From an uncultured Bacteroidales bacterium (GTDB lineage: Bacteria; Bacteroidota; Bacteroidia; Bacteroidales; Paludibacteraceae), in NCBI GenBank assembly GCA_944321895.1, contig CALUNA010000002.1, positions 62,001 to 126,000 of the forward strand: a stretch of 64,000 bases of DNA, read 5' to 3'. A program made the translations under genes and the position numbers. This document shows, piece after piece, positions 44,361 to 51,225 of the stretch. Positions within the stretch are counted from its first letter, which is position 1. Each line of letters begins with the position of its first letter. The notes beneath the pieces are model-generated. The model saw only the letters and a list, made by a program, of their open reading frames with translations. It was not told the DNA's origin and did no database searches.

Positions 44361-44780
44361 ATTGAAACCGGCTGTATCTGCATGAATTTGGTCGCAAACT
44401 TACGAAAAAAAAACGGTCTTTTTCATATTGCCGTGACAAAATATGTGTGTTCGTTTTTCCATATGCTGACAACGCAGGAAGAAACAATCTCCAGAATGAA
44501 TATTGGCATTCAAGTCGCGTATATGTGTTTTATGGACAAGCAGGTGTCTGTTTTTCTGCTGGAGAAGAAACTGCGGTCGCTTGCATCCGGAATATGTTGC
44601 AAAACACTGAACAACATGGTAATCCATAGGGTGCTGGTTGGTGGTATCAAAAATATCATGCTTTTTTAGCGACTATTTTTCAGGTATATGTCTCAAATGC
44701 TTTGCGGATTTGGTGTATCCTGATTATTGTTTGTTTTTGTTGGTCAAATGTCCATTATGTGTTTTCGTGCAGAAAAAAGA
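44361..44780 (-). promoter_or_regulatory. 420-nt gap with -7 box of tamL
   Basis: Minus strand TAAGTTTG at 44402-44395 fits TAnnTTTG, 35 nt before the tamL ATG; no clear -33. Short frames on both strands in this gap lack family features or compositional support. Nothing else is recognised. Confidence 0.4.
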
Positions 44781-45221
44781 TTATTCGCCAAACCTGATTC
44801 CGGGAGTGGAGCCACTGGATTCCGAATGTTCTTTCTTGTACATGTAAAATGCGGCCAGTCCGATAATGGACAATACGACGATTCCTGTCTGTAAGAAAAG
44901 GACTGTTCTTTTTACACGGGTGGATATTTTGTCGTTAATGTTGGTGAGTACGGTTTCTATGGATAGGTTTTCTGCATTTTCTTGCCATTGATCGGCCCGA
45001 TTGCCCAAGACCATGCGGACTTCGGGATAATCATCTAACAACGTTTGGAACTGGCCTGCGGGTAATGTCTTGTTGTACAAACTTGGTTCCATGAGATTGA
45101 TTCTCGATTCGATGTCCTTTATTGCAGAATGCATGTATCGATTGCATACTGTTGGAACAAAGCTGAGTAGAATTATCAGAAGCAATGCGATAAGAGATGT
45201 TGTAAAAATTGCCTTTTTCAT
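44781..45221 (-). CDS. Hypothetical two-helix membrane protein
   Basis: 146 residues. An N-terminal hydrophobic helix (about 5-27, ending FVPTVC) and a C-terminal one (about 108-128, TVLFLQTGIVVLSIIGLAAFYMY) flank a central helical domain of about 80 residues predicted outside the cytoplasm (NLMEPSLYNKTLPAGQFQTLL). I recognise no family. It overlaps the preceding gene by 4 nt (ATGA), so the two are probably translated together. Layout with two helices around a helical periplasmic domain recalls four-helix-bundle sensor modules without a signalling output; this is only a resemblance. Confidence 0.6.
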   Translation of the reverse strand: MKKAIFTTSLIALLLIILLSFVPTVCNRYMHSAIKDIESRINLMEPSLYNKTLPAGQFQTLLDDYPEVRMVLGNRADQWQENAENLSIETVLTNINDKISTRVKRTVLFLQTGIVVLSIIGLAAFYMYKKEHSESSGSTPGIRFGE

Positions 45222-45637
45222 ATTTCGTTGTTTATATAGACGACTGTTTTTGATGGTTTACAGGAAATCCGCTGGCGTAATGGCTTGCGTAGTTTTTTCA
45301 GTTCTGAATAACGATCTGGACATCCTAAATCTTCCAGTACAATCTTGGTCAATGCGCGTCCACATGGAGCCTGTATGTATTCCGTAAAAGTATCGGGGCG
45401 CAGTCCATTGGCATTTCGTTGCATCAGCAAAGCATATTTCCGTTTTTTGTCATTCCAGGTTGACAGGATGCGCATGGCGTTGTGAAAACATGTGAGTGCG
45501 ATGATTGCCTGGGGAATGATAAGCCAGAGGCTGATATGCCAAATTGGTAAACTGCCTATGCCGCCTCCCGCTAAGAGCAGGAGGAAAGCATAGACATTAA
45601 GATATAAATAACGCTTTATGGTATCGATTCTTTGCAT
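45218..45637 (-). CDS. Hypothetical membrane protein with conserved cytosolic tail
   Basis: 139 residues from the ATG at 45637; a longer frame would run into the upstream gene. Two membrane helices (about 12-32 and 35-60; YLYLNVYAFLLLLAGGGIG and WLIIPQAIIALTCFHNA) are followed by a basic cytosolic region with IQAPCGRALTKIVLEDLG and a cysteine near the end (SCKPSKTVVYI). It lies 7 nt after the PH-like gene and overlaps the next one by ATGA. No known family is recognised with confidence. Confidence 0.6.
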   Translation of the reverse strand: MQRIDTIKRYLYLNVYAFLLLLAGGGIGSLPIWHISLWLIIPQAIIALTCFHNAMRILSTWNDKKRKYALLMQRNANGLRPDTFTEYIQAPCGRALTKIVLEDLGCPDRYSELKKLRKPLRQRISCKPSKTVVYINNEI

Positions 45638-45644
45638 ATTTGTC

Positions 45645-46079
45645 TTATTGCGCAGAAGATATGGCCTTGTAGAAAGCATCTACTATTTTTTGTGCTTCAG
45701 CTTCATCATCCGTTGTCAACTGGATGCTGGTGCGTTGGGTGAATGATTCATAATACAAATGATAGGCAGGACAGAATACAAAGCAAGTGGTTTCCTTGTA
45801 GTAACCCAGTTCTTTTACGCTACTCGGAAGCAGATATTTCACTTCTTTGTCTGTATTGAAAACATAGCATTTACGCATTCTGCGCACTTCTACCACCCGT
45901 TTGTCCGTTATTACGACAAAACCATCAATCTTGAATCCCAGTATTAGTCCTATCACTTTACGTATTTTGCCTATCAATTGGGCAATAGGATTGGGTGAGG
46001 TGGAATAAAGTTCTGCTTCCAGTTCAACGATTAATTTTTCATTTTCGTTAAGGATAACGCCTGATTTTAATTTTTCCAT
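45645..46079 (-). CDS. Hypothetical PH-like domain protein
   Basis: 144 residues. A beta-rich body (GFVVITDKRVVEVRRMRKCYVFNTDKEV, then TTCFVFCPAYHLYYESF) and a C-terminal helix (EAEAQKIVDAFYKAISS) give a bacterial pleckstrin-homology-like layout, with a hydrophobic patch at about 38-50 (VIGLILGFKIDGF). First gene of a three-gene operon whose other members are membrane proteins. PH-like domains often sit at membranes; this function is inferred. Family not firmly recognised. Confidence 0.6.
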   Translation of the reverse strand: MEKLKSGVILNENEKLIVELEAELYSTSPNPIAQLIGKIRKVIGLILGFKIDGFVVITDKRVVEVRRMRKCYVFNTDKEVKYLLPSSVKELGYYKETTCFVFCPAYHLYYESFTQRTSIQLTTDDEAEAQKIVDAFYKAISSAQ

Positions 46080-46467
46080 AAAAATGTGATGTTAATTGCT
46101 TACTCTTCGTCGGATTTTCAGCTGACTCCGTTTGTATTGTTTCTATTTGTTATGAACATAGGGGCACACCATGATAAATGCTACTAAAAAACCGTTGATG
46201 TTTTAAGAAATATTTATATCGCAAATGTATCTGAATATGATTGTTCTGCATATAGACAAATATGGATTTTTCCATTGATTCGGAATTATTGTGTGGTTTT
46301 ATGTGTAACAGGCTTTATATGAGCAATTTGTGATTTGTCAAATTCCTTAATCCGGCACGAGATGTTGGGTGTACATATTAATCTGTCTTTGTTTCCATGA
46401 TTGTTTTGAATGTTATGCCGTATGATTTTTGTAATTTTGCAATCGTCTAATTGTTTATGAACATTCA
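46080..46467. promoter_or_regulatory. 388-nt divergent promoter region
   Basis: Minus strand TACATTTG at 46229-46222 could serve the PH-like operon, leaving a leader of about 135 nt. Plus strand TAATTTTG at 46432-46439 could serve the TrmH-family gene (28 nt before its ATG). -33 elements are weakly spaced. Nothing else is seen. Confidence 0.45.
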
Positions 46468-47253
46468 ATGGTTTCAAAAGCCAAAATAAAACTGATCCGC
46501 TCGCTGGAACTGAAGAAAAAGCGCGATGAGGAGAATTTGTTCCTGGCGGAAGGCAATAAGGTCGTTTCCGAATTGTTGTCTTGTTTTCCGTGTCGTCTGC
46601 TGATAGCCTTGCCGGAATGGGTGTGCAAACATGAGGTGTCGGGTGTACCGGAAGTCCTTGAGGTGACGCAGGATGAACTGAATATGGTTTCGTTCCAGAA
46701 ATCACCGCAACAGGTGCTGGCCGTATTTGAGAAACGTATGGACAGTTTTGTGTCGGATGGCATGGGCAATGATTTGCTCCTGGCCTTGGATGATATTCAG
46801 GATCCTGGCAATCTGGGAACTATCCTGCGCATAGCCGATTGGTTCGGCATTAAACATGTTTTGTGTTCCGTCCATTGTGCTGATGTGTATAATCCGAAGG
46901 TTGTACAGGCAACCATGGGGGCTTTGGCTCGCGTGCAGGTGCACTATGTAGATTTGCCGGTGTTTCTGGGAGAAAAGTTAGCTGCAGGTGTTCCGGTGTA
47001 CGGCACTTTCCTGGATGGTGAAGATATTTACCGGAAGCCGTTGGCAAACAATGGAATTATTGTGATGGGGAACGAGGGGAAAGGCATATCCGATGCGGTT
47101 CGTGCCTGCGTGTCGGAGCGCGTGTTCATTCCGAATTATCCACAGGGAGCCGTAACTTCCGAATCGTTGAATGTTTCTGCTGCCACGGCGATTGTCTGTG
47201 CCGAATTCAGAAGGCGCATGAGTGCAGGCTGCACGACTGGCTCTGTGGGGTAA
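46468..47253 (+). CDS. TrmH/SpoU-family RNA 2'-O-methyltransferase
   Basis: 261 residues. An N-terminal substrate-binding domain (about 1-95; LFLAEGNKVVSELL) precedes the SPOUT knot with the three SpoU motifs: ALDDIQDPGNLGTILRIADW, IIVMGNEGKGIS and VFIPNYPQGAVTSESLNVSAA. It methylates ribose 2'-OH in rRNA or tRNA with SAM. The exact target cannot be read from sequence. Its last 47 nt overlap the converging gene on the minus strand. Confidence 0.92.
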   Translation: MVSKAKIKLIRSLELKKKRDEENLFLAEGNKVVSELLSCFPCRLLIALPEWVCKHEVSGVPEVLEVTQDELNMVSFQKSPQQVLAVFEKRMDSFVSDGMGNDLLLALDDIQDPGNLGTILRIADWFGIKHVLCSVHCADVYNPKVVQATMGALARVQVHYVDLPVFLGEKLAAGVPVYGTFLDGEDIYRKPLANNGIIVMGNEGKGISDAVRACVSERVFIPNYPQGAVTSESLNVSAATAIVCAEFRRRMSAGCTTGSVG

Positions 47254-47551
47254 ATCGGCGTGCGGACAAATCCAGATGTTTCCAGACAAGCAGTTTGTTT
47301 TGTTCGCCAATGCGAATCGGGCGTGTACATGCCGCAATGGCAGAAAATGCATCCACATCGCTTGTCATGTCTATCGGTGAGAGCAGTTCGCCGGAAATGA
47401 CTCCATCGGTAAAAATGGTTGCAGCCGGTTCGTGAAGCATTTCATCAAGCGATAGCAGACTCTTGATATTGTTGTCTTTGTCAATCTCAACAATCATACG
47501 GGGGCGTATGGTTGCCGCATCGATGCACATGTAGTGGCTCATGATTTTCAT
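47207..47551 (-). CDS. Hypothetical protein following DUF4296 gene
   Basis: 114 residues, beta-rich, no signal peptide. The opening HYMCIDAATIRPRMIVEIDKD and later FTDGVISGELLSPID resemble the small beta-sandwich that flanks amidohydrolase barrels, but no barrel is present. It is 8 nt after the DUF4296 gene and its 3' end overlaps the converging TrmH-family gene by 47 nt. Function unknown. Confidence 0.6.
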   Translation of the reverse strand: MKIMSHYMCIDAATIRPRMIVEIDKDNNIKSLLSLDEMLHEPAATIFTDGVISGELLSPIDMTSDVDAFSAIAACTRPIRIGEQNKLLVWKHLDLSARRFTPQSQSCSLHSCAF

Positions 47552-47559
47552 GGCTTTGT

Positions 47560-48207
47560 CTATTTGGCAACCATTTTCCTGGGTTGCATTTCCTTCTTTT
47601 TGATGAATCCGCGCCGGCTTGCATTTTCCGTGTTTGTTTTTGGAGACTTTTGTTCCGTGGTGTCTTGCAGTGCCCTGAATATGCTGTCCTGGATTTGGAT
47701 TTGATAAATACCGCGCATTGGGAAGGGTTCCGGTTCCGGTTCATGGTAGTTTCCAAGCAGGATGTCCAGAAAAATACGTTGGGAGTCGGGCGATTGCGTC
47801 AATATTTTCGGATTCAGCGAATCCAGGAACGCCAATTCCGGTTTTTGCATCCTTGCCTGGTCTTTTTGTTGCTGGAGAAGACCTGCCAGAAAATCATTTT
47901 CTGCCTGGAGTTCTTCCAATACATCGGTGTATATTTTTTCGAAAATCTTCGGTTTGCTGGAATACCACACGATGGACGAATCGAATTGGGCCTGCGAGAT
48001 GCCATAGTCCAGCAGGATACTTTGGTAGCACTCGTCTTTTTGTTCTCCTCTGTAGTTTTTTACGGTAATGAGTCCATCTGTCTTGTGCAGGTCAACAAGG
48101 ACTTTGCGCATGGTAGAACGGGACAGAACTCCTTCCGGCCGTCTGTTGCATGCTGTCAAGGCGGCAAGAATGAGAATGTAATATAATATCTTGTGCAAGG
48201 TGGGCAT
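47560..48207 (-). CDS. DUF4296 lipoprotein
   Basis: 215 residues. The lipobox LAALTAC lipidates Cys20 (NRRPEG follows). A helical DUF4296 domain covers about 25-110 (STMRKVLVDLHKTDGLI, YQSILLDYGISQAQFDSSIVWYS). The C-terminal 100 residues are low in structure and basic at the end. The family has no known function and recurs next to lspA in Bacteroidetes; here it starts 4 nt after the lspA stop. Confidence 0.88.
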   Translation of the reverse strand: MPTLHKILYYILILAALTACNRRPEGVLSRSTMRKVLVDLHKTDGLITVKNYRGEQKDECYQSILLDYGISQAQFDSSIVWYSSKPKIFEKIYTDVLEELQAENDFLAGLLQQQKDQARMQKPELAFLDSLNPKILTQSPDSQRIFLDILLGNYHEPEPEPFPMRGIYQIQIQDSIFRALQDTTEQKSPKTNTENASRRGFIKKKEMQPRKMVAK

Positions 48208-48211
48208 TTAT

Positions 48212-48814
48212 TTACTGTTTCTTTTCTGGCTTTTTTTCCATGCTTTCATTAAGCTCTTTCCGGTAGAAAATCAGAATCAGGAAAACGGCTACAGTGATGG
48301 CCGAGTCGGCAATATTGAATACGGGTCGGAAGAACAAAACTTCTCCTGCGGCATTGTGTATCAGCGGGAAATAAAGCATGTCCACTACTTTTCCATAGAA
48401 AAACGGTGCATATCCGCCACCTTCGGGAAACAAAGTCGCAATTTGGTTGAAGGAACTTTCGCTGAAAATCAAGCCGTAGAACAGGCAGTCGATTAGGTTG
48501 CCGATTGCACCGGCCAGCACCAGGGCAATTGTGATTATGAAACCTGTGCGTGCCTGTTGGCGTATGAGGCGGTGGATGTAGTAGCACAAGACACCGATGG
48601 CCGCGATGCGGAACAGTGTTAAAAACAACTTGCTTCCGAGTTCCCAGCCGAATGCCATTCCGTCATTTTCCACAAAACAAATCTGAAACCACGGAAAAAC
48701 CTCAATGTATCCGCCAAGCGGGAAATGAAGCTTAATGTAAAATTTTACGATTTGGTCAATTGCCAGAATAAGCAACACGACGAGAATGGTCCAGAATCTT
48801 GCGGAGATTTTCAT
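48212..48814 (-). CDS. lspA: Lipoprotein signal peptidase (signal peptidase II)
   Basis: 200 residues with four membrane helices. The catalytic aspartates are in ALVLAGAIGNLIDCLFYG and VFNIADSAITVAVFL, and the conserved FVENDGMAFGW loop is present. It cleaves prolipoproteins before the lipidated cysteine, so it matures the many lipoproteins of this window (SusD, GH16, PorK, TamL and others). Its sequence is preceded by the terminator of the DksA-like gene. Confidence 0.96.
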   Translation of the reverse strand: MKISARFWTILVVLLILAIDQIVKFYIKLHFPLGGYIEVFPWFQICFVENDGMAFGWELGSKLFLTLFRIAAIGVLCYYIHRLIRQQARTGFIITIALVLAGAIGNLIDCLFYGLIFSESSFNQIATLFPEGGGYAPFFYGKVVDMLYFPLIHNAAGEVLFFRPVFNIADSAITVAVFLILIFYRKELNESMEKKPEKKQ

Positions 48815-48842
48815 GCGGAGAGTCTTTTTGTTTGATACAAAA

Positions 48843-48883
48843 ATATGCCAATCGCGCCAACGTCTATTGGCAAATTGGCATAT
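48843..48883 (-). terminator. Terminator between the DksA-like gene and lspA
   Basis: Outer stem ATATGCCAAT / ATTGGCATAT and inner stem GCCAA / TTGGC form one nested hairpin. On the minus strand a TTTTT run follows directly. The same run forms part of TATTTTTG, a -7 match that could start the lspA transcript. Confidence 0.75.
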
Positions 48884-48915
48884 CTTATTGGTCTGTCAAT
48901 GAAACTGAATGATTT

Positions 48916-49287
48916 TTATTTTCCTTCTTTTGCTTCGATGCTCAGGGTTGCATGGGGCACGGCACGCAAACGTTCTTTCGGAATGAGCTTTCCCGTTTCG
49001 CGGCAGATGCCGTAGGTCTTGTTTTCTATGCGTACCAATGCGGCCTGCAAGTGTTGTATGAATTTCATTTGGCGTTGGGCAAGCCGTCCTGCTTCTTCCT
49101 TGTTCAGGGTGGTTGCTCCTTCTTCCAGAACCTTGAATGTAGGTGAGGTGTCCATTACATCATTTCCTGCGTTGGCTATTGCCGCACGCAAACCATCATA
49201 TTCTTGTTGTGCCTTGGCTAATTTCTCAAGAATTAAAGCCTTGAACTCTTCCAGCTCTGCATCAGAGTATCTTGTCTTTTCTTCCAT
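48916..49287 (-). CDS. DksA/TraR-family protein without the full zinc finger
   Basis: 123 residues. An N-terminal coiled coil (about 5-75) ends in a turn near MDTSPTFKVLEEG, as in DksA. The C-terminal region YGICRETGKLIPKERLRAVPHATL matches the Bacteroidetes TraR/DksA group but keeps only one of the four zinc-binding cysteines. Such proteins bind the RNA polymerase secondary channel; a role in stringent-type control is inferred. Monocistronic, with a terminator after it. Confidence 0.9.
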   Translation of the reverse strand: MEEKTRYSDAELEEFKALILEKLAKAQQEYDGLRAAIANAGNDVMDTSPTFKVLEEGATTLNKEEAGRLAQRQMKFIQHLQAALVRIENKTYGICRETGKLIPKERLRAVPHATLSIEAKEGK

Positions 49288-49589
49288 GGTAACTTGTTTT
49301 TAATTATACATTCTTTCGCTTTGTGGAGATTCTTCCCATAAAACTTGTGCGAAAGTAAGTATATTTTTTTACATACAAAACTATTTCAGAAATATTTTTA
49401 TTGTTCAAACGGCTCCGTGTCCAGGAAAAAATGACGTTCCAGAAGAACCGGGAGAATAATTTGCACATATCCGGCAACGGTTATGTCGGACGAGGGCGGC
49501 ACAACCGGCGCAACCTCATCCTTATTTTGGGGCTGTTTCGGCGTTTTCGGATAAATTTCTTACTTTTGCCCCGGTTTAAAACAGAACAT
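49288..49589. promoter_or_regulatory. 302-nt divergent promoter region
   Basis: Minus strand TTTG (49409-49406), a 22-nt spacer and TAGTTTTG (49383-49376) fit a promoter for the DksA-like gene. Plus strand TACTTTTG at 49561-49568 is 21 nt before the methyltransferase ATG. Nothing else is recognised. Confidence 0.5.
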
Positions 49590-50399
49590 ATGAATTATGA
49601 TCCCATCAAGCGGAGTCTGGGCAAGGTTTTCAACACGACACCGGCTTTGCGTATTATTTTCTATAAATTGTTGGATGTATTGTTGTTGCGTACATGGCAC
49701 GTAAAACATGTGATACGGGAAAAGCTGTATGCACGCAGGGCCGAACCGTTGCGTATGCTGGATGCCGGCATGGGTTTCGGGCAATATAGTTATTGGTTGC
49801 TATCCCGTTTCCCGAAAAGCACTTTGCTGGGAATAGATGTCAAGGAGGAACAGGTTTCCGATTGCAACCGTTTTTTCAGACAGACGGGAAAAGAAAATGC
49901 TTCGTTTGTGTGCGCCGATTTGACGGCTTTGTCTGATACAGATGCCTATGACTTTATCTTGAACGTGGATGTCATGGAACATATCGAAGAAGATGAAAAA
50001 GTGTTGCACAACTTCTACCGCGCCTTGAAACCACATGGCTGTTTGCTGATTTCGACACCTTCCGACTTGGGAGGGTCAGATGTGCATGATGACCATGAGG
50101 AGTCCTTTATCGGCGAACATGTGCGCGATGGATATAGTGTGAAGGAAATTACGGCCAAGCTGGAACGTGCCGGATTTGACAAGATACGGGTTGCCTATTC
50201 GTATGGCATATACGGTCATATCTCCTGGATTTTGTCCATGAAAATCCCTATTTCCATGCTGAATGTTTCCAAATGGTTGCTGCCTTTCGTTGCCGTTTAT
50301 TTCCTGATAGTTGCCATTCCATGTCTGCTCCTGAATACATTGGATGTGTACGGACATAATCAGGAAGGAACCGGGCTGCTCGTGTGGGCCGAAAAATAA
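49590..50399 (+). CDS. Class I SAM-dependent methyltransferase with C-terminal membrane helix
   Basis: 269 residues from the ATG at 49590, which follows a -7 box by 21 nt; a 63-codon longer frame lies upstream of that promoter and is rejected. SAM motif I is MLDAGMGFGQYSYWLL (about residue 52), the acidic residue follows in LLGIDVKEEQ, and motif IV is FILNVDVMEHIEEDEKVL (UbiE/UbiG type). A hydrophobic helix near 222-245 (WLLPFVAVYFLIVAIPCLLL) suggests membrane association. Substrate unknown; lipid or quinone is possible. Confidence 0.85.
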   Translation: MNYDPIKRSLGKVFNTTPALRIIFYKLLDVLLLRTWHVKHVIREKLYARRAEPLRMLDAGMGFGQYSYWLLSRFPKSTLLGIDVKEEQVSDCNRFFRQTGKENASFVCADLTALSDTDAYDFILNVDVMEHIEEDEKVLHNFYRALKPHGCLLISTPSDLGGSDVHDDHEESFIGEHVRDGYSVKEITAKLERAGFDKIRVAYSYGIYGHISWILSMKIPISMLNVSKWLLPFVAVYFLIVAIPCLLLNTLDVYGHNQEGTGLLVWAEK

Positions 50400-50400
50400 T

Positions 50401-50431
50401 TTTGTTATTTCGGGGAAATAATTTATTTTTG
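50401..50431 (+). promoter_or_regulatory. Promoter of the Crp/Fnr-family gene
   Basis: TTTG (50401-50404), a 19-nt spacer and TATTTTTG (50424-50431), giving a leader of about 50 nt to the ATG at 50490. Confidence 0.65.
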
Positions 50432-50489
50432 CAAGGCGGCAGGAAAAGTAGCCGCAGAACATAATTGTTAAACATAGCTTTACAGCAAC

Positions 50490-51191
50490 ATGGGACGTAA
50501 ACAAAGCCAGGAAGAAAAAAAATTATGGGAGCTGTCACCCGTGTGGGCTGTACTAACCCCCGAAGAGAAAGAATTCTTGGAAGAGAATGTTACAGTACAC
50601 TACTTTAAAAAGAACGAACTGATTCATTGTGAAGGCGAACAACCGACACACATGATGGTTCTGACAAAAGGGAAGGTGAAAGTATTCAAGGAAGGTGTCA
50701 GCAACAGAAACCAGATTATACGCATGCTGAAACCTTTTGAACATTTCGGCTACCGTGCAATGATAGCAGATGAAACATACAACACGAGTGTCTGCGCATT
50801 TGAAATGTCTACAGTGTATATGGTGACGAGAAATGCTTTTCTGACTTTGCTGAAAAACAACACACAGTTCTGCTATTTGTTCCTCATAGAAATGGCCAAA
50901 GATCTGGGAGCTTCCGATACCCGCTCCGTTAACCTGACTCAGAAGCATATCCGCGGGCGTCTGGCCGAGGCGTTGCTGTTTCTGAAAAAAAGTTATGGAC
51001 TGGAAGAAGATGGTGCAACCATCAGCATGTACATGTCTCGTGAAGACCTGGCCAATCTGTCCAACATGACCACATCCAATGCAATACGTACCTTGTCTAA
51101 TTTTGCAGCGGAGGGCATTATCAGTATTGATGGCCGCAAAATAAAAATACTGGAAGAGAGCAGGCTGGTGAAAATCAGCCGTATGGGATAG
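50490..51191 (+). CDS. Crp/Fnr-family transcriptional regulator
   Basis: 233 residues. An N-terminal cyclic-nucleotide-binding-like beta roll covers about 20-135 (HYFKKNELIHCEGEQPTHMMVLTKGKVKVFK). A dimerisation helix precedes the C-terminal winged HTH (about 150-225; YMSREDLANLSNMTTSNAIRTLSNF). The residues that bind cAMP in Crp are not clearly conserved and there is no Fnr-type cysteine cluster, so the ligand is unknown. The TPR gene starts 34 nt after its stop. Confidence 0.93.
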   Translation: MGRKQSQEEKKLWELSPVWAVLTPEEKEFLEENVTVHYFKKNELIHCEGEQPTHMMVLTKGKVKVFKEGVSNRNQIIRMLKPFEHFGYRAMIADETYNTSVCAFEMSTVYMVTRNAFLTLLKNNTQFCYLFLIEMAKDLGASDTRSVNLTQKHIRGRLAEALLFLKKSYGLEEDGATISMYMSREDLANLSNMTTSNAIRTLSNFAAEGIISIDGRKIKILEESRLVKISRMG

Positions 51192-51225
51192 TTCCGGACA
51201 ATTATCTTTACAAACAGTCACGGTT

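Noticed and set aside
44346-44669. 107-codon plus-strand and 75-81-codon minus-strand frames upstream of tamL
   Set aside because: Mutually overlapping, no family features, and one crosses the inferred tamL promoter.
49401-49589. 63-codon extension of the methyltransferase at 49590
   Set aside because: It lies upstream of the TACTTTTG promoter box and is rich in Arg/Asn without homology.
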